The notes: generated from the letters alone by a model not told the origin. Positions 46,952-58,330 are shown, counted from the first letter of the stretch. The stretch is 64,000 nt of DNA from Planctomyces sp. (GCA_019636235.1 JAHBXW010000001.1:744001-808000); one strand, 5' to 3'. Translations and numbers: made by a program.

Positions 46952-47887
46952 ATGCAGATTCTTCTGGCGAACCCCCGCGGCTTCTGCGCCGGCGTGAACA
47001 TGGCCATCGACTGCCTCGACGAGTGCGTCCGCCGCTTCGGCCCGGAGATCTACGTTTATCACGAAATCGTCCACAACCGCTACGTCGTCGACCGCTTCGT
47101 GAAGATGGGCGTCAAGTTCATCGATGATCCGTCGGAGGCCCCCGAAGGCGCGATCCTGCTGTACAGCGCGCATGGCGTTTCACCCGAGGTCCGCGCCGCC
47201 GCCCGCGCGCGAAAGCTGCGGACCATCGACGCCACCTGCCCGCTCGTCACGAAAGTCCACATCGAAGCCATCAAGTACGCGAGCGACGGCTACCACATCA
47301 TCCTCATCGGCCACGAAGGGCACGATGAAGTCATCGGCACGATGGGCGAGGCCCCCCAAAGCATCACCCTCGTCGAATCGCCCGAACACGTCGATCGACT
47401 CAGCTTTCCCGCCGACGCGAAGCTCGCCTACCTGACGCAGACGACGCTCAGCGTCGACGAGGCCGGACAGGTCATCCGCCGGCTCGAGCAGCGGTTCCCC
47501 CACATCGAGCATCCCCTCAAGGAAGACATCTGCTACGCGACGACAAATCGCCAATACGCCGTTCGCGAGCTCATCGCCCGGGCCGATCTGCTGCTCGTCC
47601 TGGGCAGTCAGAACAGTTCCAACAGCCGCCGGCTGCAGGAAATCGGCACGGCCGCGGGCAAGCCGTCGTACCTGATCGACGGGCAGGCCGAGCTGCGCCC
47701 CGAATGGTTCGAGGGCATTCAGACCGTGCTCATCACGGCCGGAGCCAGCGCCCCCGAAATCGTGGTCCAGGAAGTCATCGAGCGGCTGCAGGCGGAATTC
47801 GGCGCAGCGCTCTCCGAGGAAGTGCTCCGCGAAGAGCACGTCACTTTTCCGCTGCCGCGGGAGCTGCGCACGCTCCAGGCGGGCTGA
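46952..47887 (+). CDS. ispH: 4-hydroxy-3-methylbut-2-enyl diphosphate reductase
   Basis: A 311-residue protein from ATG 46952 (upstream frame is not coding). The three Fe-S cysteines are in NPRGFCAGVNMAID, IDATCPLVTKVH and EDICYATTNRQ, and the active-site Glu/Thr region TQTTLSVDE is present. IspH makes IPP and DMAPP, the last step of the MEP pathway, using a [4Fe-4S] cluster and reduced electron donors. No other MEP gene is adjacent. Confidence 0.95.
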   Translation: MQILLANPRGFCAGVNMAIDCLDECVRRFGPEIYVYHEIVHNRYVVDRFVKMGVKFIDDPSEAPEGAILLYSAHGVSPEVRAAARARKLRTIDATCPLVTKVHIEAIKYASDGYHIILIGHEGHDEVIGTMGEAPQSITLVESPEHVDRLSFPADAKLAYLTQTTLSVDEAGQVIRRLEQRFPHIEHPLKEDICYATTNRQYAVRELIARADLLLVLGSQNSSNSRRLQEIGTAAGKPSYLIDGQAELRPEWFEGIQTVLITAGASAPEIVVQEVIERLQAEFGAALSEEVLREEHVTFPLPRELRTLQAG

Positions 47888-47936
47888 GCCGGCCGGCGCC
47901 GCCAGCGACGAATTCGCGACTCGCGGCCGGCGCGCG

Positions 47937-48728
47937 TTATTTGGCCGTCCGCTGCGACAGCCGCTGCTCGAACAGCCACGTCAGCATCTCCTGGTCGATG
48001 TACGCGCCGTTCCAACTGTCGTGGCCGATGTCCGGGTATTCCGTGTACCGCGGGGCGCCTCCGGCCGCCTTCAGCGCCTCGACAATCTCCCGCGAACGCT
48101 CGACCGGCACGGCCGTATCCTTCGCGCCGTGGTAGATCCAGATCGGAATGTCCTTGATCGATTCCGCGCGAGAGACGTCCGCGCCGCCGCACACAGGGAC
48201 CGCCGCCGCGAACCGCTGCGGTTCGCGCATCAGCAGATCGAAAGTTCCGTAACCCCCCATCGACAGTCCGGTGATGTAGATCCGGTCGGCGTCGATGGGA
48301 AACTCCTTCGACAGACTGTCGATCAGCTCCAGCACGAGCGCGGCCGGCGCGCTGGCCTGGTCGCCGAGTCGAGGAGTCTCGCGAGTGCGGTCAATGCTGG
48401 CCCAGGTCTGCCCCCGGGGGCATTGCGGCGCGGCCACGAAGCACGCGTTCTTCGCGGCGACCTCGTCGCTGGCGAAGACTTTGACGCCGTGAATCAATTG
48501 CGCGGCGTTGTCGTCCCCTCGCTCGCCGGCCCCATGCAGGAAGATCACCAGCGGATACTTCCGTCCCGCCTCAAGATCCGGTGGAGCATGCCAGCGATAC
48601 AGCAGCTCGCCGACGCTGCCGGCGAATTCCTTCTTCTCAAACCGGGCCGCGAGATCCTCCGCCCTCAGCACGGCCACCGCGAGGCTGACCAGCAGACAGA
48701 CCGCGGCGGCAAGCATGAAACGCAACAT
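47937..48728 (-). CDS. Secreted phospholipase/carboxylesterase-type alpha/beta hydrolase
   Basis: The ATG at 48728 (GGAG upstream) starts a signal peptide (RFMLAAAVCLLVSLAVAVLRA), giving 263 residues. The fold is an esterase of the prolyl-oligopeptidase/PHB-depolymerase-like kind: YPLVIFLHGAGERGDDN, VAAPQCPRGQTW, the nucleophile Ser in ITGLSMGGYGTFDL, acid in YHGAKDTAVPVE and His in YPDIGHDSWNGAY. All three catalytic residues are present, so it is probably active on an extracellular ester such as acetylated or feruloylated glycans. No neighbour fixes the substrate. It is convergent with ispH. Confidence 0.83.
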   Translation of the reverse strand: MLRFMLAAAVCLLVSLAVAVLRAEDLAARFEKKEFAGSVGELLYRWHAPPDLEAGRKYPLVIFLHGAGERGDDNAAQLIHGVKVFASDEVAAKNACFVAAPQCPRGQTWASIDRTRETPRLGDQASAPAALVLELIDSLSKEFPIDADRIYITGLSMGGYGTFDLLMREPQRFAAAVPVCGGADVSRAESIKDIPIWIYHGAKDTAVPVERSREIVEALKAAGGAPRYTEYPDIGHDSWNGAYIDQEMLTWLFEQRLSQRTAK

Positions 48729-48823
48729 GGAGGCGACTCCCGAGATGTGCCAGTGGGGGGATTGTCCGATCCGACTGCGCGGCGCGGGGCCGGCCCAGGC
48801 GGAAACCCGCTGTCTTGGACCTT

Positions 48824-49072
48824 TCAGCGCGTCCAGCCCGGCTCGTAAGCGTCGCTGAACAACAGTTGCAGCCGTTCGGCGCGTCCGGGTCCCTCCGACG
48901 CGAGGATCGCGAGCCCTTCGGCGATTCGCAGGCGACGCGGATCCTGCTGGACGCCCGTCGCATTGGCGGCGCGGTCGAGCCGGTCCAGCGCCGCCGCCAG
49001 ATCCAGAAGGCCGCACCGCAGCTCCAGGTAATGGCGGTCCAGAACCTGCAGGGCGGACTGAGGCGATGACAT
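48824..49072 (-). CDS. Small conserved-looking protein of unknown function
   Basis: An 82-residue, helical, cytoplasmic protein: ALQVLDRHYLELRCGLLDLAAALDRLD followed by GLAILASEG and RLQLLFSDAYEPGW. The codon use is like that of its neighbours. No motif or family is recognised. It lies between the esterase and the HU-like gene, separated from the latter by a terminator, so it has its own promoter or reads through. Confidence 0.6.
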   Translation of the reverse strand: MSSPQSALQVLDRHYLELRCGLLDLAAALDRLDRAANATGVQQDPRRLRIAEGLAILASEGPGRAERLQLLFSDAYEPGWTR

Positions 49073-49106
49073 GCATTTTCTCCGGTCGAAAATCGGACAC
49101 GGATCA

Positions 49107-49148
49107 AGAAAAGAACTCCCCGATCGTATCCGAACGACCGGGGAGTTC
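49107..49148 (-). terminator. Rho-independent terminator of the HU-like gene
   Basis: GAACTCCCC (49113-49121) pairs with GGGGAGTTC (49140-49148). On the minus strand the stem is followed by TTTTCTTG. It is about 130 bases after the HU stop. Confidence 0.75.
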
Positions 49149-49277
49149 CAGAATCGAGCTTCGCGTCGGACTTCGAGGACCGCCGGCCAGGCAAGTCCTG
49201 ACAGGCCGAGAATGCCCGGCCTGACGCGGCAACTCCGCTGTTCGGACCCAGCACCGCCCCGCGCTGGCTTCCGCGGC

Positions 49278-49598
49278 TTAGATCATGCCCTTCAGCTTCT
49301 TCAGCGCCCGCACCTTGACAACTTTCCGCGCCGGCTTGGCCGCGATCATCATCGGCTCGCCAGTCTTGGGGTTGCGACCTTCCTTGGCCGGCTGCGCCTT
49401 CTTCTCCGTGCGGAGAATCTTGAGGATGCCGGGCAGCACGAACACGCCAGATCCCTTTTTGCCGAGGGCCTGATCGATCAGACCCTCCAGCCCGTCGAGG
49501 ACGGCCGTGACCTGCTTCTTCGTGAGTTCCGTCTGCTCAGCAAGTTCAGCAACGATCTGCGACTTCGACATTGGCCGGACGGCGGCTTGCTTGGCCAT
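49278..49598 (-). CDS. HU-family DNA-binding protein, planctomycete type
   Basis: A 106-residue protein from ATG 49598 (AAAGGAG upstream). The N-terminal helix-turn-helix-like dimerisation part is PMSKSQIVAELAEQTELTKKQV, followed by LDGLEGLIDQALGKKGSGVFVLPGILKI and the DNA-binding arm GRNPKTGEP, where the HU family has GRNPxTGE. The C-terminus is Lys/Arg-rich (KPARKVVKVRALKKLKGMI). Compared with E. coli HU it has extra basic residues at both ends. It packs and bends chromosomal DNA; such HU-like proteins help form the condensed planctomycete nucleoid. Confidence 0.9.
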   Translation of the reverse strand: MAKQAAVRPMSKSQIVAELAEQTELTKKQVTAVLDGLEGLIDQALGKKGSGVFVLPGILKILRTEKKAQPAKEGRNPKTGEPMMIAAKPARKVVKVRALKKLKGMI

Positions 49599-49833
49599 CG
49601 TGGCTCCTTTCCTGTTGTAGGCCTTGCGAATGACTGCGGGGAATCCCGTTTTCTGCGGGGCAGTAGAACGCGGCCGAAAGGCAATGTCAATTAACCCCGA
49701 AGCGCAGAAACACGCAGATTTCCGTTCTTTTTCCCACTTCCCCCGCAGCCTCCCCGCCGTCGCCGCAGTCCCTCTCGCGCCCCGCGCGACCTCCGCTACA
49801 CTGACCTGTGACACTCGACCAATCCAACCCGAC

Positions 49834-50718
<885 letters not shown>

Positions 50719-52017
50719 ACCAGCCGCCGGATGTCGCGCGGGCGGGCTCCACGGTCGGGGCCGCCGCAGCGGACCTCGCTGGCCCGGGGCTCTGCATGCG
50801 AATCTCGGGCGCGCCGGGGCGATCGAACGCCGGCGCGTCCCCGGGGTCGTCCTCCCACCCGCCTCCCGACGACGGATAGGCCGTCGGGTCGGACGCGTCC
50901 CAGTCCTCTTCCAGCGACAGATCGATCTGCGCTCCCGCATCCTGCGGCGCCTCGGCATAGGCGTCGTGCGGCGGCCATTGCGGCGCCCCCCGTCCGCCCC
51001 GCTCCTCGGATCCGGTCAGCTCCGAGGGCGATCCCCGCGGCTGGTCCAGCGTCGCCGAGCCGATGCCGCCGGTCACTTCCACGGGCGACGCCGAAATGCC
51101 CCGTGCGATCAATCCCAGGTCCCGCACCGCATACCCGTGATAAGTCGGCATCGTCCAGATCGGACTGCGATCCTCCAGCCGCGGATTGACCTCCACGTTG
51201 CGGAATTCCAGGCCGACCGTCATGTCCGTGTCGGGCGAGGCGATCAGGATCTTCCGGGCGATGATCGCTTTCGATTCGGGATCGCGGTAATGCCCCGACA
51301 GCGTGGCGCGGGCGACGATGCTGCCGTTGGGGCGGCGGAGCTGGTGTTCGATGATGATGCCGTGGCAGGCGTTGACGCGGATGACCCGCTGCACGTCCTC
51401 GCCGGTGGGCCCCACGCGATCGGCGACCAGATCGACGATCGGCCCGGTCGGCAGCGGGCGTTCCATCCGGAACTCGCTGGGATCGAGCGGCGCCACGCCG
51501 AATACTTCCATCATCCATTCCGGGTGGAACGGCAGCGCCATGTCGAGTTCCGTCATGGCGACGTCGAATTCCTGATGCTGGCACGTCACGATTTCCGGAC
51601 GCGGCGCTTCCTTGGCCCAAACCCAGAATCGGTCCGAGTTCGATCCGACATCCAGCTCCACCGCGTTGGACATTGGATTGTTGACCCGCAGCCGCAGGTT
51701 CAGCGGAGCCTGTACGGAGATCTGCGCGGGCAGCGCCACCGGCATCCGCTTGACCGTCACGCGGACATCGCTGCTCCGCCAGCCGGCCAGCCCGACCCGC
51801 CCTTCGGCGCCCAGGACGTTGCTGTTGAGATGCGCGACGAGGTCGTCCCGGCTCACGTCCTGTGGCAGCGTGCACGCGGCGCGCGGACCGAACGGATCGC
51901 GGTTCGTGAACTGGCTCAACCACTGGCAGCCCGAGCCGCACAGCACGGCCAGGACGATCGCTTGGGGCAGGGCCTTGAGGATCACAATGAAGCTCCGCGG
52001 ACGTGTGGCGATGGCGG

Positions 52018-52530
52018 TCAGGCCGCGTCGGCCGCAAGGAGGTGTTCGCTGAGCTGCCGGTTGAGCTCCGCCTGCGCGTTGCGGATCTCCTCTTCCGGAA
52101 GCTGTTGATCGCGGATCAGGTACGGCCCCTCTCCGCGGCTGCCCGTCAGTTCCAGCATCGGTCCGCCGACTTCGTCTTCGTCGTCGCGCGTCCCCTCCAG
52201 CCGCAGGCGGCGGCGCTGCAGCAGGTACAGGGCCAGCACATACAACCGCCGGTCGTGCGCCGGATTGGCGGTCTCCACGAGCTGCTCGAACAGTTGCAGC
52301 AGCAGCTCCGGGTCGACGCGAGCGGCGTTGACTTCCATGGCGGCCGGCGTCTGACAGCGCCACACGCCGATCGTCCCGGGAGGCGGACCTGTCCAACCGG
52401 CCAGCGAAAAATCGAGCCGGGAAACAACTCCGTCCCTCTCGACGAGAGCCGACAGGCAGTCCTCGCCCGGTTCGAGCGGACGGCCCGTGGCGGCGCACAC
52501 TTTGCCAAGGGGACGAAACTGGTATTCCAA
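52018..52530 (-). CDS. Conserved-looking 170-residue protein of unknown function
   Basis: A soluble 170-residue protein. Its N-terminus (YQFRPLGKVCAATGRPLEPGEDCLSALVE) carries two Cys that could form half a metal site, followed by DFSLAGWTGPPPGTIGVWRC and a helical acidic second half (VDPELLLQLFEQLVETANPAHDRRLYVLALYLLQRRRLRL). The C-terminal helix NAQAELNRQLSEHLLAADAA may pair with a partner. It is first in an operon with the lipoprotein gene. I recognise no family, though the compact unit recalls planctomycete-specific proteins. Confidence 0.7.
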   Translation of the reverse strand: MEYQFRPLGKVCAATGRPLEPGEDCLSALVERDGVVSRLDFSLAGWTGPPPGTIGVWRCQTPAAMEVNAARVDPELLLQLFEQLVETANPAHDRRLYVLALYLLQRRRLRLEGTRDDEDEVGGPMLELTGSRGEGPYLIRDQQLPEEEIRNAQAELNRQLSEHLLAADAA

Positions 52531-52706
52531 GGGACGGCTCTCGCCTTCGATCCTTCGCGGGCGGACAGCGGGGCGGGATGCTACCGGGCTTCGCAGCGAC
52601 GCCTCAAGACGAGTCTCGAGCGGGGGGCGGAACTGGTCTCGCCCCCGTCCGGTCGGGCGCGATACAAACCGCGCGTCACACTGGCTTTTGATCGGGAAGG
52701 ACCCCC

Positions 52707-53657
52707 ATGGCCCGCGCCGCGTTTCGTGTCCTCGGACTGACCCTCGTCGCCGCCCTCGTTGCGCACACTCCCCTGACTCTCGCCGAAGACGCCCCGGCCG
52801 CCGGAAAGACCTGGCGGCTGCGCTACCGGTTTGATGCTGGCCAGACCGTCTACTTCACCGTCTGGAACGAAACCGTCCGCCGTTATCAGCACTCGGAGGT
52901 CGAGGCCCGCACGCGCGACGGCAACGACTCGCTGAAGCACTACCGCGTGATGTCCGTCGATGCGGAAGGAAACGCCAAGCTGGAACTGACGATCGACCGC
53001 ACGCGCATGTTCGCCGAGAAGGACTCGACGCTGTTCCAGTACGATTCGCAGTCCGACGCCCAGCCGCCCGACGGCTTTGAGGACGTGGCGCGGACCATCG
53101 GCCGCCCCTGGCTGCACGTTACGCTGAATGATCGCGGCGAGCCGCTCGACTTCCAGACGCCCCTCGGCGAACGGGTCGTACAGTCGCCGGACCTGTTGTC
53201 CCGCGTGCTGCCCGCGCTGCCCGAACAGGAGGTCGCGATCGGCGACGTCTGGAAGGAGCCGTTCACGACCGAGGTCCGCGAAACAGAGACGCTCAACAAG
53301 CCGATCCGCATGCAGCGCACGTATCGGCTCAAGTCGGTCGAAGGCAGCGTCGCCACGATCGAGTTCTCGACGCAGGTGCTGACAGCCAACAAAACGCCCG
53401 AGCAGGACGCGATTCTGGCGCAGCGGATTTACTCCGGCACGGTGACGCTGGACATCGACCGCGGATTGATGCTGGCGCGCGAACTCAAGGTCGACCAGTC
53501 GGTGATCGGCTATGCCGGCGCGCAGACGGCGCTCACCATCCGGCTGGACCACCGTGATGAAATCGCTCCCGGCGGCGCGAAGACGCCGCTGCCGGCGACC
53601 CGCTCGTCGGCCGCGGAACGGACCGCCGCGTCCGATGCGCTCAAGTCCGGCAATTGA
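52707..53657 (+). CDS. Secreted beta-rich protein of unknown function
   Basis: A 316-residue exported protein (signal RVLGLTLVAALVAHTPLTLA). The rest is a run of beta strands (WRLRYRFDAGQTVYFTVWNETV, HYRVMSVDAEGNAKLELTI, TLNDRGEPLDFQT, EEV-like VAIGDVWKEPFTTEV, TVTLDIDRGLMLARELKV) and looks like a lipid-binding or LolA/DUF6263-like fold, though I am not sure. The C-terminus is Ala/Ser-rich and probably disordered. The ATG at 52707 has AAGGA upstream. It is divergent from the 170-residue protein. Confidence 0.7.
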   Translation: MARAAFRVLGLTLVAALVAHTPLTLAEDAPAAGKTWRLRYRFDAGQTVYFTVWNETVRRYQHSEVEARTRDGNDSLKHYRVMSVDAEGNAKLELTIDRTRMFAEKDSTLFQYDSQSDAQPPDGFEDVARTIGRPWLHVTLNDRGEPLDFQTPLGERVVQSPDLLSRVLPALPEQEVAIGDVWKEPFTTEVRETETLNKPIRMQRTYRLKSVEGSVATIEFSTQVLTANKTPEQDAILAQRIYSGTVTLDIDRGLMLARELKVDQSVIGYAGAQTALTIRLDHRDEIAPGGAKTPLPATRSSAAERTAASDALKSGN

Positions 53658-53789
53658 CAGGTCGTTCGACGGCAGGCGCCTGCCGTTCCCGCATTCGGGA
53701 CCGGCGAACTCCATCCGGGACGCCGCCGAGCGCCGGCGCGTATACTTCCGGGACGATTGCCCGCTCCGCACGCCGTCCCGAGTCGACGC

Positions 53790-55016
53790 ATGCTCCGTCT
53801 CGTCCTGTTCGCACTCACGATGGCCGTTTCAGCGCAGCCCCTGGCCGCGCTGCAGGCTCAGGATTCGTCGGCTGCGGAGTCCTCCGCTCAGCCGGCCCTC
53901 GTGCCCGCGCCGGAGGACGACCTCCCGGTGGCGCGGCTGACTCGGGAAGGCCCGGACGTCTTGTGGGACGCGATGCGCGTCGGCGAGTTCTCGCTGCTTG
54001 ATCAGGAGGGGCGAACCGTCACGCTGGAAACGCTTCGCGGCAAGCCCTGGCTGGCGAACTTCATCTTCACCCGCTGCGCCCTGGAGTGTCCGCTGCTGCT
54101 GCGGAACACGTTCGAACTTAACAAGCGCCTGCAGGACCTCGACCTGCGGATCGTGACGATCACGGTCGATCCCAAATACGACGACGTCGACCGCATGAAG
54201 AAGCAGTCCAAAGTGTTTGACGTCGATCCGGACCGCTGGCTGTTTCTGACCGGTCCGCCCGATGACGTCTATGACCTGATCCGCAAGGGCTTCAAGCAGG
54301 CGGCCTGGGAAAACGTCGGGACCGACGCCCGGCCCGGGATGGAGTTCGCCCACTCGCGGAACATGATCCACGTCAACGCCGAGGGGGAGATCGTCGGCAA
54401 ATACGACGGCCACAAGCAGGCCGACATCGAATCGCTGATCGCAGTCCTGCAGGGCCGCGCGGAGACGCCCCGCGCGAATCGGCCGGTCGCCATCACCACC
54501 GCTCCTCCCGCCAAGGAACGCCCGCGCGACGGCGCCGCCCCCGGCCAGCTTCCGGAATGGGCCCAGCGGCTGCCCGTCACCAACGCGATGCTCAACACGC
54601 TCGCCACGATCCTGCTGCTCGGCGGTTACTCGGCCATCAAGTCGCAGAACCGGGAACTGCATGCCAAGCTGATGCTGTTCGCCTTCGGCACGTCGGTGCT
54701 GTTCCTCGGCTCGTACCTGACGTACCACTGGCAATTGCAGCACCACACCGGGCAGTCCGGGCGGCCGTTCGACGGCGTGGGCTGGATCCGGCCAGCCTAT
54801 TTCGGAATTCTGATTTCCCACATCGTGCTGGCGGTCGTCGTCGCGCTCGCCGTGCCAGCCGTGCTGGTCCTCGCGCTGCGGGAGAAGTGGACGCTGCATC
54901 GACGGCTGGCCCGGATCGTCTATCCGATCTGGCTGTACGTGTCGATCACGGGCGTCGTGATCTACTTCCTGCTGTACCACTTGCCGCCCGGCCTGCGGCA
55001 GGCCGCCGCCGGCTGA
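53790..55016 (+). CDS. SCO1/SenC copper chaperone fused to DUF420 membrane domain
   Basis: A 408-residue fusion from ATG 53790. A signal peptide leads into a SCO1 thioredoxin-like domain with the copper Cys pair in FIFTRCALECPLLLRN (CxxxC) and the third ligand His in EFAHSRNMIHVN. After a Pro-rich linker, about residues 265-400 form a DUF420-type four-helix membrane domain (AMLNTLATILLLGGYSAIK, LMLFAFGTSVLFLGSYLTYHWQLQHH, FGILISHIVLAVVVALAVPAVLVLAL, VSITGVVIYFLLYHLPP) with conserved His. Both domains are usually separate genes in cytochrome oxidase operons. The fusion suggests CuA-site assembly tied to a heme/copper-related membrane protein. No cox genes are nearby. Confidence 0.88.
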   Translation: MLRLVLFALTMAVSAQPLAALQAQDSSAAESSAQPALVPAPEDDLPVARLTREGPDVLWDAMRVGEFSLLDQEGRTVTLETLRGKPWLANFIFTRCALECPLLLRNTFELNKRLQDLDLRIVTITVDPKYDDVDRMKKQSKVFDVDPDRWLFLTGPPDDVYDLIRKGFKQAAWENVGTDARPGMEFAHSRNMIHVNAEGEIVGKYDGHKQADIESLIAVLQGRAETPRANRPVAITTAPPAKERPRDGAAPGQLPEWAQRLPVTNAMLNTLATILLLGGYSAIKSQNRELHAKLMLFAFGTSVLFLGSYLTYHWQLQHHTGQSGRPFDGVGWIRPAYFGILISHIVLAVVVALAVPAVLVLALREKWTLHRRLARIVYPIWLYVSITGVVIYFLLYHLPPGLRQAAAG

Positions 55017-55053
55017 ACGCCGCGCCGCGCATTCCGCGCAGCACGCCTGCACC

Positions 55054-57765
55054 TCACGCGACGAACGCCCGGAAGCCCTCCCGCTCGAATTCCTCGAGCG
55101 TGCAGCACAGCCGCCTCTGCACTTCCCGCACCCGCTCCGGATCGAGCACCTTCCGGCCGTCGTTCTCGACGACATAGAACACGTCGACCACCTGGTCGAA
55201 GTGCGTCGCGATCTTCGCCAGATCAACCGACAGCCCCAGTTCAAACAGCGTCCGCGAAATCGTGAACAACAGCCCCGGACGATCGTGCGCGAACACGTCG
55301 ATGATCGTCCGGTTCTCGGACGACTCCGTGTCGATCAACACCCGCAGCGGCAGATCCGACACCGGCTTTCTCGTAGAATCCAGACCAAACCTCCGGTTGC
55401 GGAGAAACAGGCTCTCGACCGTCGTCCGCCCCAGCAGCACGTCCCGCAGGCTGCTCGTGACGGCTGCAATCCGCTCCGGCGGCGGCTCGCTCTGGTAATC
55501 CCGGTCGTGCACCCGGAATGCGTCCACGACGATGCCATCCGACGTCGTCGCAATGTCGGCCGCCAGAATCTCCAGCCGCCGCGCCGTCAGCGCCCCGGCG
55601 AGTTTGTGAAAGCAGCCGGCCGTCACTGACGGGTTCGCCGTCACGACCCTGTACTCCACCGTCTGCGTGTCCGGCGTGTACGACGCCCGGATGCTGATGT
55701 CCTCGCCGCCCAGGGTGCGGATCGTCTCCAGGTCCGCGGCGATCGCCTCGGGCGTGGTCGACGTCAGGTAATAGGATGGGAACGTGGCCAGTCGGCGCTC
55801 GATCGCTTCCCGCTGCTGCTGGGCCTCCACATCTCCCGCGTCCGCCGGCACGGCCGCCGACATCACCTGCCGGGCGACAGTCTTCAGGCGCTCCTGTTCG
55901 TGAATCCCGTAGTGCTTGCCGCTGAGGATCACCATCGCGTGATCGAACAGCTCGGTCAAAAGTTCGGCCTTCCATTCCGTCCAGGCCGAGGGTCCCACCG
56001 CCGACACGTCCGCGGCCGTCAGCACGTACAGCATCTGCAGGACGTCCGGAGTCCCGACGCTGTGCGCGAAGGGCACCAGCGTTTCGGGATCCGTGATGTC
56101 GCGGCGGAACGCGAGATGCGCCATTTCCAGATGCCGCGCGACAAGCTGGATCACGATCTCGCCCTGCGCCGCCGGCAGGCACAGCCGCTGGGCGATCCGT
56201 TGAGCGATCTCCCGCCCCACTTCCGCGTGCGGCCGTCCGAATCCCTTGCCCAGGTCATGCAGAATCAACGCCAGGTGCAGCAGTTCCTTGTTGCGGATGT
56301 TGGCGTATGCCGCGGCGATCGGCCCGGTTCCGTTCTCGAACCGCGTGCACGTTTCAACCGCCCGCAGCGTGTGCTCATCGACTGTGTAATGGTGATACTG
56401 GTTGAACTGCATCAGGTGCCGGACGTGCGTGATGTCCGGGATCAGCACATCCAGCAGCCCCGTGTCGTACAGGCTGCGCAGAATCGGCCCCAGCGGCGCC
56501 GTCGACCGCAGAATCTCCATGAACAGCTTCGCGGACGTCTCCGACACGGTCCCATCGAGCCGCGGCACGGCCGCCATGATCGCCTCGGCGACGCGCGGGC
56601 TGGGGCGCACGCCGTACAGCGCCGCCGCGCGGTACAGCCGCAGCATCCTTTCCAGGTCGCCGCAGATCTTCGAAAAGTGCCGCGGAGGGACGTCGATCTC
56701 CTGCGGTCCGACGCGCAGAATCCGTTCCGCCCGGTGACCCACCAGAAACTCCCGGGCCTGCTTCACCAGCGACTGCGGACGGTGCAGCGTCGCGAATCGT
56801 CGCGACAACTGGGCCACCTGGCTCGTGTGACGGAAGTACTGCTGCATGAAGACTTCCACCGCCCGCTGCGTGGGGGTCGGCTGGATGCCCAGGCTGTCGG
56901 TGATCCGCAGTTGTTCATCCCGGGTCAACCGGTCCTGCGCCTTGCCGGCCGCGAAGTGCAGGTCGATCCGCACGCGCGTCAGAAACTCCCAGGCCTCGCG
57001 CAACCGGCGGGCCTCGTCGAACGTCAACGCCCCTTTCATCCGCAGCGAATCGATGTCCCGCGCATCGAAGAGCGCGAAGCCGATCCAGCGGATGAAGTGC
57101 AGGTCGCGCAGCCCGCCCAGCGAATTCTTGACGTCGGGCTCGAGCTCCTGTGCGGGCGGTCCCGTATCCGCTCCGTCCGGATAGCGCGCCTGAAGGCAGT
57201 CCAGCAGAAACGCCTTCCGGCGGCCGTCGACCACCTTCCGGCGGAACTGCCGCTGCAGGTCCTGCACCAGCGCTTCGCTGCCCCACAGCCCGCGGGCCTC
57301 AATCAGCGTCGTCGCGATTTGCGGATCGCCTTTGGCCAGGGACACCGAATCGGCGACGGTCCGCACCGCGTGGCCCAGCTTCAGGCCCGCGTCCCAATAC
57401 GACTGCACCGCCAGATTGACGATGCCCTGAAACTCGCGAACCAGCCCCCGGTTCGAATGCAGGAACAGCAGGTCGACATCGGAGTACGGGGCCAGTTCCC
57501 CCCGGCCGGTGCCCCCCACGGCGACAATCGCCGTCTCCCGGGCCAGGCCTTCGCGAATCCGCTCCGGCTGTTCGGCCAGCAGTTCGGCGAACAGATCGAC
57601 CACCAGCGCGTCGGTCTGTTCGGAGAGGCAGGCGGCGACGGCCACGCCGCCCGCGCCGCGCTCGAACAGGCTCCGGGCCCGGTCGCGCATGCGGTGGACG
57701 CGGGCCTTCTTCTCGGCGAGTGCGCCGTTCCGCAGACCGACGGATTCCAGACGACCGGCGGTCAT
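55054..57765 (-). CDS. glnD: Bifunctional [protein-PII] uridylyltransferase / uridylyl-removing enzyme
   Basis: About 903 residues from ATG 57765; a TTG at 57807 would add 14. The nucleotidyltransferase site is AVGGTGRGELAPYSDVDLLFLHS (GG...GRGELxPxSDxDLL). The HD domain has LALILHDLGKGFGRPHAEVG with the preceding HHYTVDEHT. Two C-terminal ACT domains (near VTAGCFHKLAGALTARRLEIL and DVFAHDRPGLLFTISRTLF) bind glutamine. GlnD uridylylates PII when glutamine is low and removes the group when it is high. It is the last gene of the nitrogen cluster, 112 bases after the PII gene, so sensor and targets are encoded together. Confidence 0.93.
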   Translation of the reverse strand: MTAGRLESVGLRNGALAEKKARVHRMRDRARSLFERGAGGVAVAACLSEQTDALVVDLFAELLAEQPERIREGLARETAIVAVGGTGRGELAPYSDVDLLFLHSNRGLVREFQGIVNLAVQSYWDAGLKLGHAVRTVADSVSLAKGDPQIATTLIEARGLWGSEALVQDLQRQFRRKVVDGRRKAFLLDCLQARYPDGADTGPPAQELEPDVKNSLGGLRDLHFIRWIGFALFDARDIDSLRMKGALTFDEARRLREAWEFLTRVRIDLHFAAGKAQDRLTRDEQLRITDSLGIQPTPTQRAVEVFMQQYFRHTSQVAQLSRRFATLHRPQSLVKQAREFLVGHRAERILRVGPQEIDVPPRHFSKICGDLERMLRLYRAAALYGVRPSPRVAEAIMAAVPRLDGTVSETSAKLFMEILRSTAPLGPILRSLYDTGLLDVLIPDITHVRHLMQFNQYHHYTVDEHTLRAVETCTRFENGTGPIAAAYANIRNKELLHLALILHDLGKGFGRPHAEVGREIAQRIAQRLCLPAAQGEIVIQLVARHLEMAHLAFRRDITDPETLVPFAHSVGTPDVLQMLYVLTAADVSAVGPSAWTEWKAELLTELFDHAMVILSGKHYGIHEQERLKTVARQVMSAAVPADAGDVEAQQQREAIERRLATFPSYYLTSTTPEAIAADLETIRTLGGEDISIRASYTPDTQTVEYRVVTANPSVTAGCFHKLAGALTARRLEILAADIATTSDGIVVDAFRVHDRDYQSEPPPERIAAVTSSLRDVLLGRTTVESLFLRNRRFGLDSTRKPVSDLPLRVLIDTESSENRTIIDVFAHDRPGLLFTISRTLFELGLSVDLAKIATHFDQVVDVFYVVENDGRKVLDPERVREVQRRLCCTLEEFEREGFRAFVA

Positions 57766-57877
57766 GGCGGGCAAATGACGAAGCAGGGACAATGGGCAGG
57801 AGTTCAACGGGCGGCGGGCGAAGAATAGCCGCCGCGGGCGACCTGCTCCATGCCGGGATGAGGTCCGGTCGCGGCGA

Positions 57878-58219
<342 letters not shown>

Positions 58220-58330
58220 TCAGGCAGACGGTGTCGTGTTGGGAACGGGCTACGGCAGTTCAGCCGGGCGGAAGGGCAACAGGCCGCGGCGGGGCCGTCC
58301 GCTTGTCGACCCCGCCACGGATTTCAAACG

